A DNA stretch of 64,000 nucleotides from Ilyonectria destructans (lineage: Eukaryota > Ascomycota > Sordariomycetes > Hypocreales > Nectriaceae): contig JAHEWK010000012.1 of the NCBI GenBank assembly GCA_020740775.1, forward strand, positions 1,364,001-1,428,000, written 5' to 3'. Numbering within the stretch: position 1 is the stretch's first letter; each line of letters begins with the position of its first letter. Below are positions 46,046 through 55,911 of the stretch, piece after piece. The notes below the pieces were generated by a model. That model had not been told where the DNA came from. It saw only the letters and a program-made list of their open reading frames with translations, and ran no database searches. Position numbers and translations under genes: made by a program.

Positions 46046-48379
46046 GTTGATTGATTGGGTTGGTTGTTCGGGTTTGCTGAAACGAGCGAAGGCAAGCTGA
46101 GAACTAAGTGAGTGACTGAGGTTGAATGTTGAACCAAGTGAGCGAGTGACTGTGGGTGAAGGAGCAAGAACAAAAACCGAAAGCAGTCGAGGAAGAACGA
46201 GCCCTTATACTCGCTTTCGTCGGGCGGTAACCCCGTACTCTGTAATTGCTCTTCGTATTCCAACCGCTAATGCAAACTCCAATAATAACTTGCTTACTGC
46301 ACCTCAGTCGGTCTGGTCACCCTCGGGTCTCCTCTCCTCTCGCCTGGGGTCTTTTTTTTTTCAGCTGCCATCCCTGTCAACCTAAATCGCCCGCGGGCTA
46401 TTGGCCCCCTGGATGCCCCTGTCGCGTTGGCCCTATACGGCCGGCCGAGGTTTAGTGCCAGGGGTAAGGGTGACGGTGTGGAAGGCGAGCGCCGTCGTTG
46501 GACGGGTTGGGATGATTCGGACGGGGGGGGCATGGAGTCAATAGACGGCGCTATGCTGCTTCGGTTCCGTCTTGCACCGCCGTGTTGCATAAATCCGGCG
46601 CAGGGCCAGCACAATTCCTCCCCATCTCATCGCGAGATCCGGCTACTCGTACGTAGCACAGCGTCCGGTCGGCGTCTGGAGATTGAGGCCTGCGGCGGCG
46701 GCCAACGGCGCTGCCCGAGTGGGCTCGCGTAGGAGATTGGGCTCCGCAATGCCATGCGTTAGCGGGCCAGGATTGGGCTATGAATGGGTTGTGGAGGCTT
46801 CAGTGGATGGGATGTGGAGAGTGGTTTTCCTCTCGACTCTCTCCTTTTCCTCTCGGAAGGCTGGCCGAGCTGCCGAGCACCGAACTCGATCTCGTCTGGC
46901 TAGGGCGTAGCCTGGCTGCTCCTCACTTCTCCGGAGGTGGCCCGTACTAGAACTCGCTGGACACGAGGTGGTTTACTGGGTTACTGCTGATCCTCCAGCC
47001 TGTCGTCCGCTCCTTGCCCGCCTCCTCGCTCGTCCGCCATGGGTCAAACGCCGAGTGGTCTCATTATGCCATTGCTCTCACACTCACTGGCTCACAGACC
47101 TCTCGCTCCCCGGACCATGCGGCTTCCGTAAAGAGTCTTTTTTGCCGGCCTTGTTCTGCGAGATTTGGACGCGGGTAATGGCCACGGTTAGTGGTCCCGG
47201 TGCTCTCAGACTCATGCCTCACTGCACTGTTGCTTCTGCGAGATTTGCTCCCGGACGCTGGCCCCCGACTCTCTCTTTGCTTCTCCTGCATCCTTCGGTT
47301 GAACGAACAGAAGGCCCTCTCCCCCCTGGTACCTCGTGTCTGGCTTCGGCTTTTAATTTACTATGCAGTACTGTACCTCCGTACTACGATCAGCCATGAC
47401 CACCTCGCCTTCGTCCGGTCGTCTTCCTTGTGGCTTCTATTTTTTCCTCTGACTCGCCTCGCCTCGCCTCGCCTCGTTTCGCCTCCTCCGTAACAAATTT
47501 GCCACGAACCATGCCTCCTCGAGTCCTCGCCACCGCATCCTTCTTCGCTCCACTGCCAGCATCCTGCACCCGAAGCAGCCAACACCCGCCCAGATGCGAA
47601 CTGGTGAGACCCGGACCTGCTGCAAGTGCAAGGGGCCCTCCCCCAGCTCATTTGGTGGCTTTCGTCCCATTGTACGACCGAGCAGCCTCTGTGACTAATC
47701 CTGACGCCGGGCGCTTGTCCGCCTCGAACCAATTCCACACCTACCAAATCGGGATCTGTGCCAGCATCGTTGGCATCTGCACGATCCTCGCTGGTGCGCT
47801 TCAATTAGATTACCGCCACTAAATAAAGATGTTTTTTAATTTAATAGACTTATCGGCGGGAAAGGACTTTTTTACGAGCGCTGTCGGGGAGTAGTTCATT
47901 TCCGCTTCAATTGCTCCTATCTATGCACAGATAACTCCTTCGATACCAGGCCGACCTGCCGGAATTGGCTCGAGCTACCCTGTAGGGTCAAGTCTCAATG
48001 CCTTGCTAGCCCTGTTTGACCCATTTTGAACGCCTCGTAGACTTTTTGAGTCCTTCACATCACCGCCTTTGGTATCATCCATCACCTTCCTATCCATCTC
48101 AAGCTCCGATCCAAATACGTTTTCGACCATCCTTATCGATTACACTCGACTTCGACAGATCACTCCTCGGGTGTCCTTTTTTTCCTCCATCGCATCTCCC
48201 ACAACTATGTCTGCTTGAGCTCATGCGCGTGGCGACTACCATGGACGCGACCGGGCTACTCAGTATACCCTATAGTCGAAGCGTCCGATGATGCTCTTCC
48301 AAGCGACGATTTTGTTTGTTTGTTTTTGTTACAACCTGCTCTTCCAATGACCCACGCCGTTTAATTGGACACGAGCTTC
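46046..48379. other. GC-rich, CT-rich 2.3-kb region without convincing gene
   Basis: Several overlapping frames on both strands (46427-46732, 46968-47399, 47430-47822) are Arg/Pro/Ser/Leu-rich with no domain and arise from high GC. A CTCGC pentamer repeat lies at about 47453-47476 and a T-run at about 46350-46359. It is probably the long promoter/5' UTR of the wall-protein gene plus the 3' flank of the reductase. A non-coding RNA cannot be excluded. Confidence 0.45.
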
Positions 48380-49351
48380 CTAGTTGGACTCTTCGGGCCA
48401 AACGTCGTAGCCGAACGTGTCCTTCATGTTGACGAAGCGGGTGTGTCGACCCTCAGCAACCTTCTCAACATCCTCGAAGTCGGCATCCGATATATGCGGC
48501 ACCTGGAAGTTGCTCTCGATGCGTGAGGGCGTGGAGCTCTTGGGCAGCACCACATATCCACGTCGCAATCCCCAGCTGAGAAGGACTTGCGCGAGGGTGT
48601 GTCCGCTGCGGTCGGCAACCTCGTTGAGCGTCTTGTTTGTCCTCACCTTCTCGCCGGTGTTGGGAACTTGGTCCTGGGATCCCAGGGGCGAGTAAGCCTG
48701 GGGCAGAATACCCTTCTCCTGGCAGTACTTGACCAGCTCGACGTTGGGCAGGAAGGGGTGGACCTCGATCTGGTTGACGGCCGGCTTGACCTTGGCGAAT
48801 GCCAGCATCTTTTCTAGGCCGGCAATCGTCCAGTTGGAGACGCCGATCGCGCGCGTCTTGCCCGCCGCCAGGAGATCTTCCATGGCCCGCCACGTGGGCT
48901 CCGGGTTCTCGGTAAGATCCGTCTTGACGATGTACTTGCCATCCTCTCCGATCTTGGGCTTTTCGTTACCGTCCTTCTCGACCGCAATGGGCCAGTGCAC
49001 CAGGAAAAGATCGAAGTAGTCCAGGCCGAAGTTCTTAAGTGAGTTTTCCATCGACCACTTGATCTCCTCGGGCTCGTGCAGGTGGTTCCAGACCTTGGTG
49101 GTGATGAAGAGGTCCTCTCGCTTGACCGACGGGTTCTCCTTGAGGAAGTCGCGGACGGCCTCGCCAACCTCAGACTCGTTGAGGTAGAACCAGGCACAGT
49201 CAAGATGTCGGTAGCCTACTTTGAGGGCGCACATTACGGCCTTGTACGTCTCCCCCTTGGCTCCCTCGTTGGCGAAGGTTCCGAAGCCCAGGCCGGGGAT
49301 TTTGACGCCATTGTTCAGAGTGAACGTTGTAGTGTTGGAGATGGCGGCCAT
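48380..49351 (-). CDS. Aldo/keto reductase
   Basis: Single exon, 323 aa from the Met at 49351. The frame is open for 29 further codons upstream, but those do not look like protein. TIM-barrel AKR with the catalytic tetrad D51, Y56, K86, H119 (LDCAWFY, TTKVW, LVHWP). The NADPH-binding end is PKSSTPSRIESNF. The family reduces aldehydes and ketones (glycerol dehydrogenase, xylose reductase and similar) in the cytosol. The closest fungal type by motif is the glycerol/aldehyde reductase group; the exact substrate is not readable. The codons are strongly biased, suggesting high expression. Confidence 0.9.
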   Translation of the reverse strand: MAAISNTTTFTLNNGVKIPGLGFGTFANEGAKGETYKAVMCALKVGYRHLDCAWFYLNESEVGEAVRDFLKENPSVKREDLFITTKVWNHLHEPEEIKWSMENSLKNFGLDYFDLFLVHWPIAVEKDGNEKPKIGEDGKYIVKTDLTENPEPTWRAMEDLLAAGKTRAIGVSNWTIAGLEKMLAFAKVKPAVNQIEVHPFLPNVELVKYCQEKGILPQAYSPLGSQDQVPNTGEKVRTNKTLNEVADRSGHTLAQVLLSWGLRRGYVVLPKSSTPSRIESNFQVPHISDADFEDVEKVAEGRHTRFVNMKDTFGYDVWPEESN

Positions 49352-50910
49352 AGTGAATTGTTGCTTGAATGTGTGAATGAAGCTGCGTAGAAGCAAAGCA
49401 GGAGTGTAATGGGTGATGTGCGTGAGCAATAGACTCAATTAATTGAGGGGAAGCTCAGCTGCGTAGACAGATTAGATAAGCTGAACCTTGTTGGACCCTG
49501 ACGTGTTTATCTACAGACCGTTCCTCACGTCTGTCTCGGGTAGAGTCGCTCAGGTCTCGCCATTGTGGACAAGCCAACATCATCATTGTGGATTATGACA
49601 TCAATGTTCCCACCACGTCGGTTTCAGCGACGTATACTTCTCATGCCTGAATCGTTCGCAATTGATCGACACAAAACGCGACCATTTTTAAGTGGAGTGA
49701 TAGCTACGGTCCCTCCGTATCCCAATCGCCATGCCGTAGTATCTCATCGTTGCACGCATCAAGTGGTTGACCGTATCTTTAGCGTAGCCAAACGGTGGGG
49801 GCAACATCATGTACCTGCTACATTCTCAGCTTCTGACGACGCGTTCTTCGATTAAACCTAGTTGCCGACTCTCCGTTAATGCCAAGAGGATTATTCAATG
49901 CAAGTTAATCTCTCAAGACGCTCTGTTGTCATCTCAGTTATCACAAGTTGGGCTGCAATTGTATCGGTGTAGGGTAGTTATCTGCACAGCAAGGGGAACG
50001 TGCGTGAACTGCATGGGTTAGTAGACCATCTCGCTTCCTGCGGAAATACCGCAGATTCTGCTAGAACCCTAACGGCGTTCGACGGGCAGCAAACGGAGCC
50101 ACGTCTCGCACTAACAGTCTCTAACCCATATTTCATGAAACCGTGTTATCCGCGGCTTTCGCGGCAGAGCCTTCAGTTATGTGGATCCGCCCAATCGGTG
50201 GGCGCGGGCGGCAATTGCGTCAGGATGATGGATGTACCGTGGATCGACATGATGTCAAGCGCTGATACTGACTCCGCCAGTTCCTGGGTTGTGCTGGGCT
50301 AATTCCACTTTTTTACGGCATCTTCTCGGACCAAGCTGTCAAAACCTAGCCTTATCGTTCACGTCTTCCGTCATATACCGCAAAACCCTTCAGCCTGTGT
50401 ATCCACGACATTGACGGCGCTGAGGGGCTGCGGAGCCGCTTCAGGGGTTCCCAGGGGCCGCGAGGTGAGGCCTCACGTCACCGCACCGTGTTGGTGAAAC
50501 GGAAAGACGACGAGTTTTCCCGCGCTGTCAACGCCGTGACGAGGTTCCGTGACGGTACTGGTTGCCGGGTATCGTGCTATCCACAATGAACGGGCGCCAC
50601 GGCTTGGAATGGCTCGGCGGTGGATCGCCTCACGCGGCTCAAGCAATCAATCTCTGATAACAAGTACACAAGAGTACACAAGAGCAAACTCAGCTGGAAA
50701 CCGGACGTCACCGAGCGGTTGATAAATACGTCAATCCTGCCCACCTCGTGGCTTCCGTGTAGATCCATCACACCTCCATCCACATTTTTCACTTTTCCAA
50801 CTTTCTGAATATTCTCCGAAGTAGAGCAGGCTCTGCATCATCATCGCCACTCAACGCCACTAAAACACTTCACAAAGCCTTTATAACACCAACATCAATC
50901 CACCTCCATC
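49352..50910. promoter_or_regulatory. Divergent intergenic region, reductase and HAD hydrolase
   Basis: No gene in 1.56 kb. The last 100 bp before 50911 are CA/TC-rich, as in fungal 5' UTRs. Confidence 0.4.
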
Positions 50911-52377
50911 ATGCCTGCCTACGATGATTCAGACTTCGCTCAACCTCTCATGAGCCCTACTTATTCCCAAAAAGATTCATCAGACATGATGCATATCAAC
51001 AGCAATGGAATCGCCGTTGACAACGGCCCCAACGGCAAGTCCATCGAGATCCCCGCCACTCGATCCTCCATCTCGGAGGCGGCCAAGTACATGCACAACC
51101 TCAGTGTCTCTCCTTCTATGAAGGACCGGAGGTCGTCACGAAACTCCTTCGGCACTTCGCTTCCCATTCCTCGAGCAAAGAGACACTCTCGACTCTCCTC
51201 GGTTCACCCTCAGCCTGCTGTCGGCGGCGTGTCATCCAGCCCGCCTGCACGCTCTCTCCTCATCGCGCAAGCCCAGTCTGTCAAGCCTCAGTTGGTGGAG
51301 AAGGCCAAGAACATGGCCTTTGCCTTCGACATTGATGGTGTCCTCGTCCACGGCGACCGCCTCATCCCTGAAGGCTGCCGGGCATTGGAGATCCTGAACG
51401 GAGACAATGAGCTCGGCATCAAGATCCCCCACATCTTCCTCACCAACGGTTCGGGCAAGATCGAGACGGCTCGATGCGAGCAGCTCTCCAGGATCCTCCG
51501 CAACCCTGTGTCGACGGACCAGTTCATCCAGTCTCACACTCCCATGAGCGCCCTGTCCGAGTACTACCGCACCGTCCTGGTCGTCGGAGGCGAAGGCTAC
51601 CGATGCCGCGAGGTTGCTGAGCAGTATGGATTCCACAACATCGTCGTTCCCAACGACATCATCGCCTGGGACCCGACGATCGCACCTTACCGCGTCTTCA
51701 CCGACGAGGAGCGTGCCACGTCGCGTCCTCGCGACTTCACCAAGATCTGCATCGAGGCCATCATGGTCTTCTCCGACTCCCGAGACTATGCCACCGACAT
51801 GCAGATCATCATGGACCTCCTCCGCAGCAAGAACGGTCGCCTAGGAACGGTCGCCGAGGATCCCGTCTCTGAGCGCATTCCCATCTACTTCTCCCAGGGC
51901 GATCTTCTATGCCCTACTGAGCACCCCACACCCCGCATGTCTCAGGGAGCTTTCCGCATTGGTCTTGAGGCCATGTACAAGGCTTTGACCGGCGCCGACT
52001 TGGAGCGTGTCGTCTACGGCAAGCCCGAACTGGCTACTTACAAGTACGCCGACGAGATCTTGACCTCCTGGATGCAAGAGCTCCACGGCGAGGAGAAGCT
52101 GCCCCAGAACATTTACATGATTGGCGACAACCCGGCCTCGGACATCATTGGCGGCAACGAGTACGGATGGAACACCTGCCTGGTCCGCACTGGAGTCTTC
52201 CAGGGTGGGGATAATGACGAGAACAACCCTGCCAACTTTGGCGTCTTCCCCACCGTGCTGGATGCGGTCAAGAAGGCCTTGAGGAACGAGCTTGGCCAAG
52301 ACTTCAAGATGTTTTTTGATGAGAAAATCAACCCGGTACTTCACGGCACCGCGGCTGATGCCGCCGTGGTCATTTGA
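50911..52377 (+). CDS. HAD-superfamily hydrolase, CECR5/YKR070W-like
   Basis: Single exon, 488 aa. A disordered Ser-rich N-terminus of about 130 residues precedes the HAD domain. Motif I is FAFDIDGVLVHG (D140 nucleophile, D142). Motif II is in FLTNGSG, and the C-terminal IYMIGDNPASDIIGGNEYGWNTCLVRTGVF holds motif IV. The arrangement (GCRALEILNG, then a C2 cap and LERVVYGKP) fits the CECR5/HDHD5 subfamily, phosphatase-like proteins often mitochondrial. The N-terminus has Ser/Arg but no clean targeting peptide. A strongly biased codon set and its conservation suggest a housekeeping gene. Confidence 0.9.
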   Translation: MPAYDDSDFAQPLMSPTYSQKDSSDMMHINSNGIAVDNGPNGKSIEIPATRSSISEAAKYMHNLSVSPSMKDRRSSRNSFGTSLPIPRAKRHSRLSSVHPQPAVGGVSSSPPARSLLIAQAQSVKPQLVEKAKNMAFAFDIDGVLVHGDRLIPEGCRALEILNGDNELGIKIPHIFLTNGSGKIETARCEQLSRILRNPVSTDQFIQSHTPMSALSEYYRTVLVVGGEGYRCREVAEQYGFHNIVVPNDIIAWDPTIAPYRVFTDEERATSRPRDFTKICIEAIMVFSDSRDYATDMQIIMDLLRSKNGRLGTVAEDPVSERIPIYFSQGDLLCPTEHPTPRMSQGAFRIGLEAMYKALTGADLERVVYGKPELATYKYADEILTSWMQELHGEEKLPQNIYMIGDNPASDIIGGNEYGWNTCLVRTGVFQGGDNDENNPANFGVFPTVLDAVKKALRNELGQDFKMFFDEKINPVLHGTAADAAVVI

Positions 52378-52727
52378 GCGAACAATACCCCATATCGCCC
52401 ATTGAATGGGTTGAGACTTTGACTTGGAGAAAGAATAGACTTAGAACTCATGAGCTACGAATTAGACAATACTTGGAAAGACAAAAAAATATGATAGACG
52501 GCCCGGACTATGGCCAAGGTTTCCTTAACACACATGGCTAGATGCACTGGCTACTTATTTGACCTTCATTGACTGCCTAATACTTTTGTCTTAAATGTAC
52601 CTATTCATGAGTTCCACTGAAATCATATGCGTACAAAGTATTCTCCACAACCCTATTAACTGACCGCATTCTCCACCTGCAGCAACACTGGACACACTCC
52701 CAGATTCCTCCCACTTTGTGACACTCT
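52378..52727. other. Convergent intergenic region
   Basis: 3' flanks only, no gene. Confidence 0.5.
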
Positions 52728-54294
52728 TTACTCAGGCTTTCGGCCATACACAACGCGCTGGCGATAGTACGGATGGAACTTGCCCGAGCGGATCTCGCGA
52801 CGGAGCTGGGCGCAGTACAAAGAGACCTCCTCTTTCGACCAGCCCAGGACCATATTAGCCATGTAAAGAACGTAACCCTCGTAATCCTGTTCAAGAGCTG
52901 CTTGCGCGAACTGACCGATTTCTCGAAGTCGGTCATCTTTTGCCCAGCCTCCAATGGGTGCCTGTATATTTCACGTTTGTTAGGGTTTGTACCTGAGTGT
53001 CGAGGGGCTGTGAGACTTGCCTTCAGGTCCCAAGTTTGGATGTCAACAAAGCCCGCTTCTTCCATGCACTTTCGCTGTAGATCATCGTCCAAGATGGTGA
53101 ACGTTCGACCTAGCTTCTTGCCTCCTTCGATGAAGAACTTCCCCCACTCGTTGATTGCACATTTCTCCGTCACGGTACCGTCGTCGCTCTCCATCATCGC
53201 AGAAGCCTCGTAACTTTCGACCCAGCCGCCAGGCTTGCAAGCGCGATAGGCTTCCTTGAATAAAGCATGCCAGTCGCCAATGCTTCCGTATAGATAGCGC
53301 ATATGAACAAAGTCGATAGAGTTGGGCTTAAAGGTCCACTCTTCCGTGCAATCCTCAATTTCGCTTAAATTGTCAGCGAAACTCACGTAAATGCCATCAT
53401 GCCACTTACAACGCTACATTCGGTGGCACCCACGTGGGCTGAATCGGGGACAAATCTGTTCCAATTACCTCGGCGTTGGGGTATTGATCGGCAAAATCAC
53501 TACGCCCTGTTAACATGGATCTTAGACATGGATTTAGGTTTCATACATGGCCCAAATGCCTAATTCATCAACTCCCATTAGCATCATAATGTCTAACAAT
53601 ATTGTACGTGCTTACCTGTTCCGGTTCCGATATCGAGGGCTTTCTATGTGGGAGGTCAGCGGCAATGGAGTTAAATACATAATCATGACCTGCTAACTTG
53701 GACATCGTCTTTCAGAGGTGCTAGAAAGAGTTTCCCTTCAAGTGACAGCGACAAGAGGTGGTGACTAAAAATGTCAGCAGTGTCTCTATTGGGCTGAAGC
53801 CATTGACGTACTTGATATCCATAGATTCATTATGATGCTCATCATTCGGAGTCCTATGCCGTAAGTTCACTGAAGCCACGCCTCGGAAAGGAGGGGTATC
53901 TTACCAATACTCCGCATTACCTCGCTCCGAGTGATACGTCCGTCCATTTATGGTTCTATACTCAAGAATGCTGGATGTGATTGATGCAGTAGAACTGGCG
54001 GCATCGTCTCCAACAGCGGAGTCGCCGTCGTCTTGGACAGGGTCTGTCTGGAATGCGAGTTAATTAGCCAATACGAGTCGTATAAGAACACCTTGACGCA
54101 CCTCGGCTAGTTGGGCCCAATGCCCAGCGGAGTGCAGTTGAACGCCACCCTCGCTGTGTTGAGAACGAGGCGACTGGGAACGCTCTTTTGCAGGGCTATC
54201 GGCGGGAGGTGCCGTGTCTGGAACAGGAGCTGGTGCTCTGTCAGCAGTGCTATTGGCACGCTCTTTGCTATTTTGGGAACTACTCACAAGTCAT
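52728..54294 (-). CDS. LaeA-like SAM-dependent methyltransferase
   Basis: Ten exons in the best model: 54294-54288, 54217-54102, 54047-53905, 53853-53812, 53764-53698, 53643-53616, 53559-53547, 53499-53410, 53363-53021, 52961-52728 (360 aa). The class I methyltransferase motif I is assembled from three exons as LDIGTGTG then IWAIDFADQYP, followed by [12 protein letters not shown] and [16 protein letters not shown] [23 protein letters not shown] and the terminal [14 protein letters not shown] are typical of LaeA-like proteins, which act in the nucleus or cytosol and often influence secondary metabolism. Exon 7 is only 13 nt, and the last intron begins GC (GCAAGT). The first 7-nt exon is the least certain; a downstream start is possible. 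Confidence 0.8.
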
Positions 54295-54849
54295 TTCGTT
54301 GATTTAGGCGTCTCGACACTCGAAAAAGCAATGCAGAGTTGAGGTAAAATGGCAAGGTAGAGTCGCAGGCCGCCATCAAAGGCCGCAGGAGACCCGACAC
54401 CACAACAGAGCGGGGTTCTGATCGGCAGACCTTGCTTGGCTACGACCCTAGCAATCCGAATGAAGTCGGTGTGGTGGCCCCGGAATAGTATCATGCTATA
54501 GCGTGCCACGTAGCGTTCGCAAACTGGTTCATCAACAAATCATCTCGTGTGGACGTGACAATGTGGCAGCGAAAGTGGGGGAAGAACTCTAGTCGGCGAT
54601 AAGTTCGGGCGAGGTTGGGCCGCGTAAGCCAGAGGGAGATGGCCATTTATGGTTATATTCTGTTGCTATTCTTGTCTCATGAGGCGAATTCGATGGCTAC
54701 GGCTAAGTATTGCGTCGTTCCTCGCATATCTGAGACCCGAAATGCGAACTTGCAGTTCCTTTCGTCGCGTGGCAGATCGAATCCAAGCCCAACTTGGAAT
54801 GTGGGGCAGTGCAATATGCGATGTTCGGGACGGGCCGAGAATTGCTAAA
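54295..54849. other. Intergenic
   Basis: Promoter side of the methyltransferase; no gene supported. Confidence 0.4.
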
Positions 54850-55608
54850 TTAGAGATGTAAATCCATGTGTGTCATTGTATTTGCTAACTGCAGTTCGGT
54901 GACATGTATTTGGATACTGTCACTATATATGAGCGAGAACGCATACGGGATGAGGCCCCTAGCGTTGCCGAAGCGTTGGAGGACGTCACAAATGCACAGA
55001 CTACCCGCAAGTGGGTGATCCGAGACCATCCACATACCCGAGGCTCGCTGTCGCTTGCTAGCACGGCTTGGAACTTCGATTAGGAGCATTGACGAAGGTG
55101 TGAAGAGCGCAGATAGTAGACCAAGGGTTGCGAAGATGAACTACATAGTGTTCGGAAGCATGGTCTCATCTCTCGTAACTAAATCACTCTCTGACAGCTT
55201 CACTGCGATATCATCCAGGGTCGCATCACTTCGTTCCGATCGGTCTTCGCAGATGGAGACCGCGATATGGCGAAAGTCGGCGAATGTGATGTTGGTTTCT
55301 GACAATCTCGTACCTCCAAGGGCGGTGTACCCTCGAGGCAACTCGTCAAACCTGGCATGAAGATTCGCATTGAACCAAGCTCAGTATTCTGCTAGTCGAG
55401 TCCTAGGGCCCTGTGTACTTGGGACATTTGAAACAAGCGCTTTCAGAAGCTCATCATTGAGTGGATCAGCGGCTAATACGAAGTGAGCAGGCGCACAAAA
55501 CGCATCAGCACCCGAGAGCCTCACCTTGACTACGCGCCTCCAAGGAGACAGAATCTGGTAGCAGTGTCCGGTTATGGCGCCACGGACACAATAGTGGTAC
55601 TTGGACAA
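54850..55608 (-). pseudogene. Pseudogene of unknown family with two nonsense codons
   Basis: One minus-strand frame runs about 250 codons with only two internal stops, TGA at 55383-55381 and TAG at 55143-55141, ending in TAA at 54852-54850. The residues around the stops read continuously as protein (ARFDELPRGYTALGG, FADFRHIAVSICEDRSE, TLDDIAVKLSESDLV, then FIFATLGLLSALF, possibly a membrane helix). TGA would have been TGG and TAG would have been CAG by single C-to-T class changes. A TATAAAAG box at 55672-55665 lies just upstream. I do not recognise the family. The start codon is unclear; the 5' end may have a further frame break. Confidence 0.6.
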
Positions 55609-55664
55609 TCATTGCTGTCTTACTTCACCCTCGACTGTTGGAAGACTTTGAGGGAGGGGCGCCG

Positions 55665-55672
55665 CTTTTATA
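55665..55672 (-). promoter_or_regulatory. TATA box of the decayed gene
   Basis: TATAAAAG on the minus strand, about 57 bp upstream of the open frame. Confidence 0.5.
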
Positions 55673-55911
55673 GCGATTAGCTCATGTGACTGTCTCAGTT
55701 TAGCACATTTACTTTTTGAGGATAGAGAGAGGCGTCCGGGGTGATGGTGGTATAGTTAATCTAACCAGGTTTCAGACAGAAGAAATGTCTGATGAAAACG
55801 ATAGACATGCGGCCATTTAGGACGAGCAGAGAGCAGAACCGAAGCTCTGACGCTGAAAGTTTTGAGGGGCGCTATGGATCTAGCTGGCAAGTTTGCACTT
55901 TCTATCTCGGT

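Noticed and set aside
46968..47399. 143-codon frame in GC-rich region
   Set aside because: Pro/Leu/Arg-rich, no domain, overlapped by frames on both strands.
47430..47822. 130-codon frame
   Set aside because: Starts in CTCGC repeat; no conserved-looking segment.
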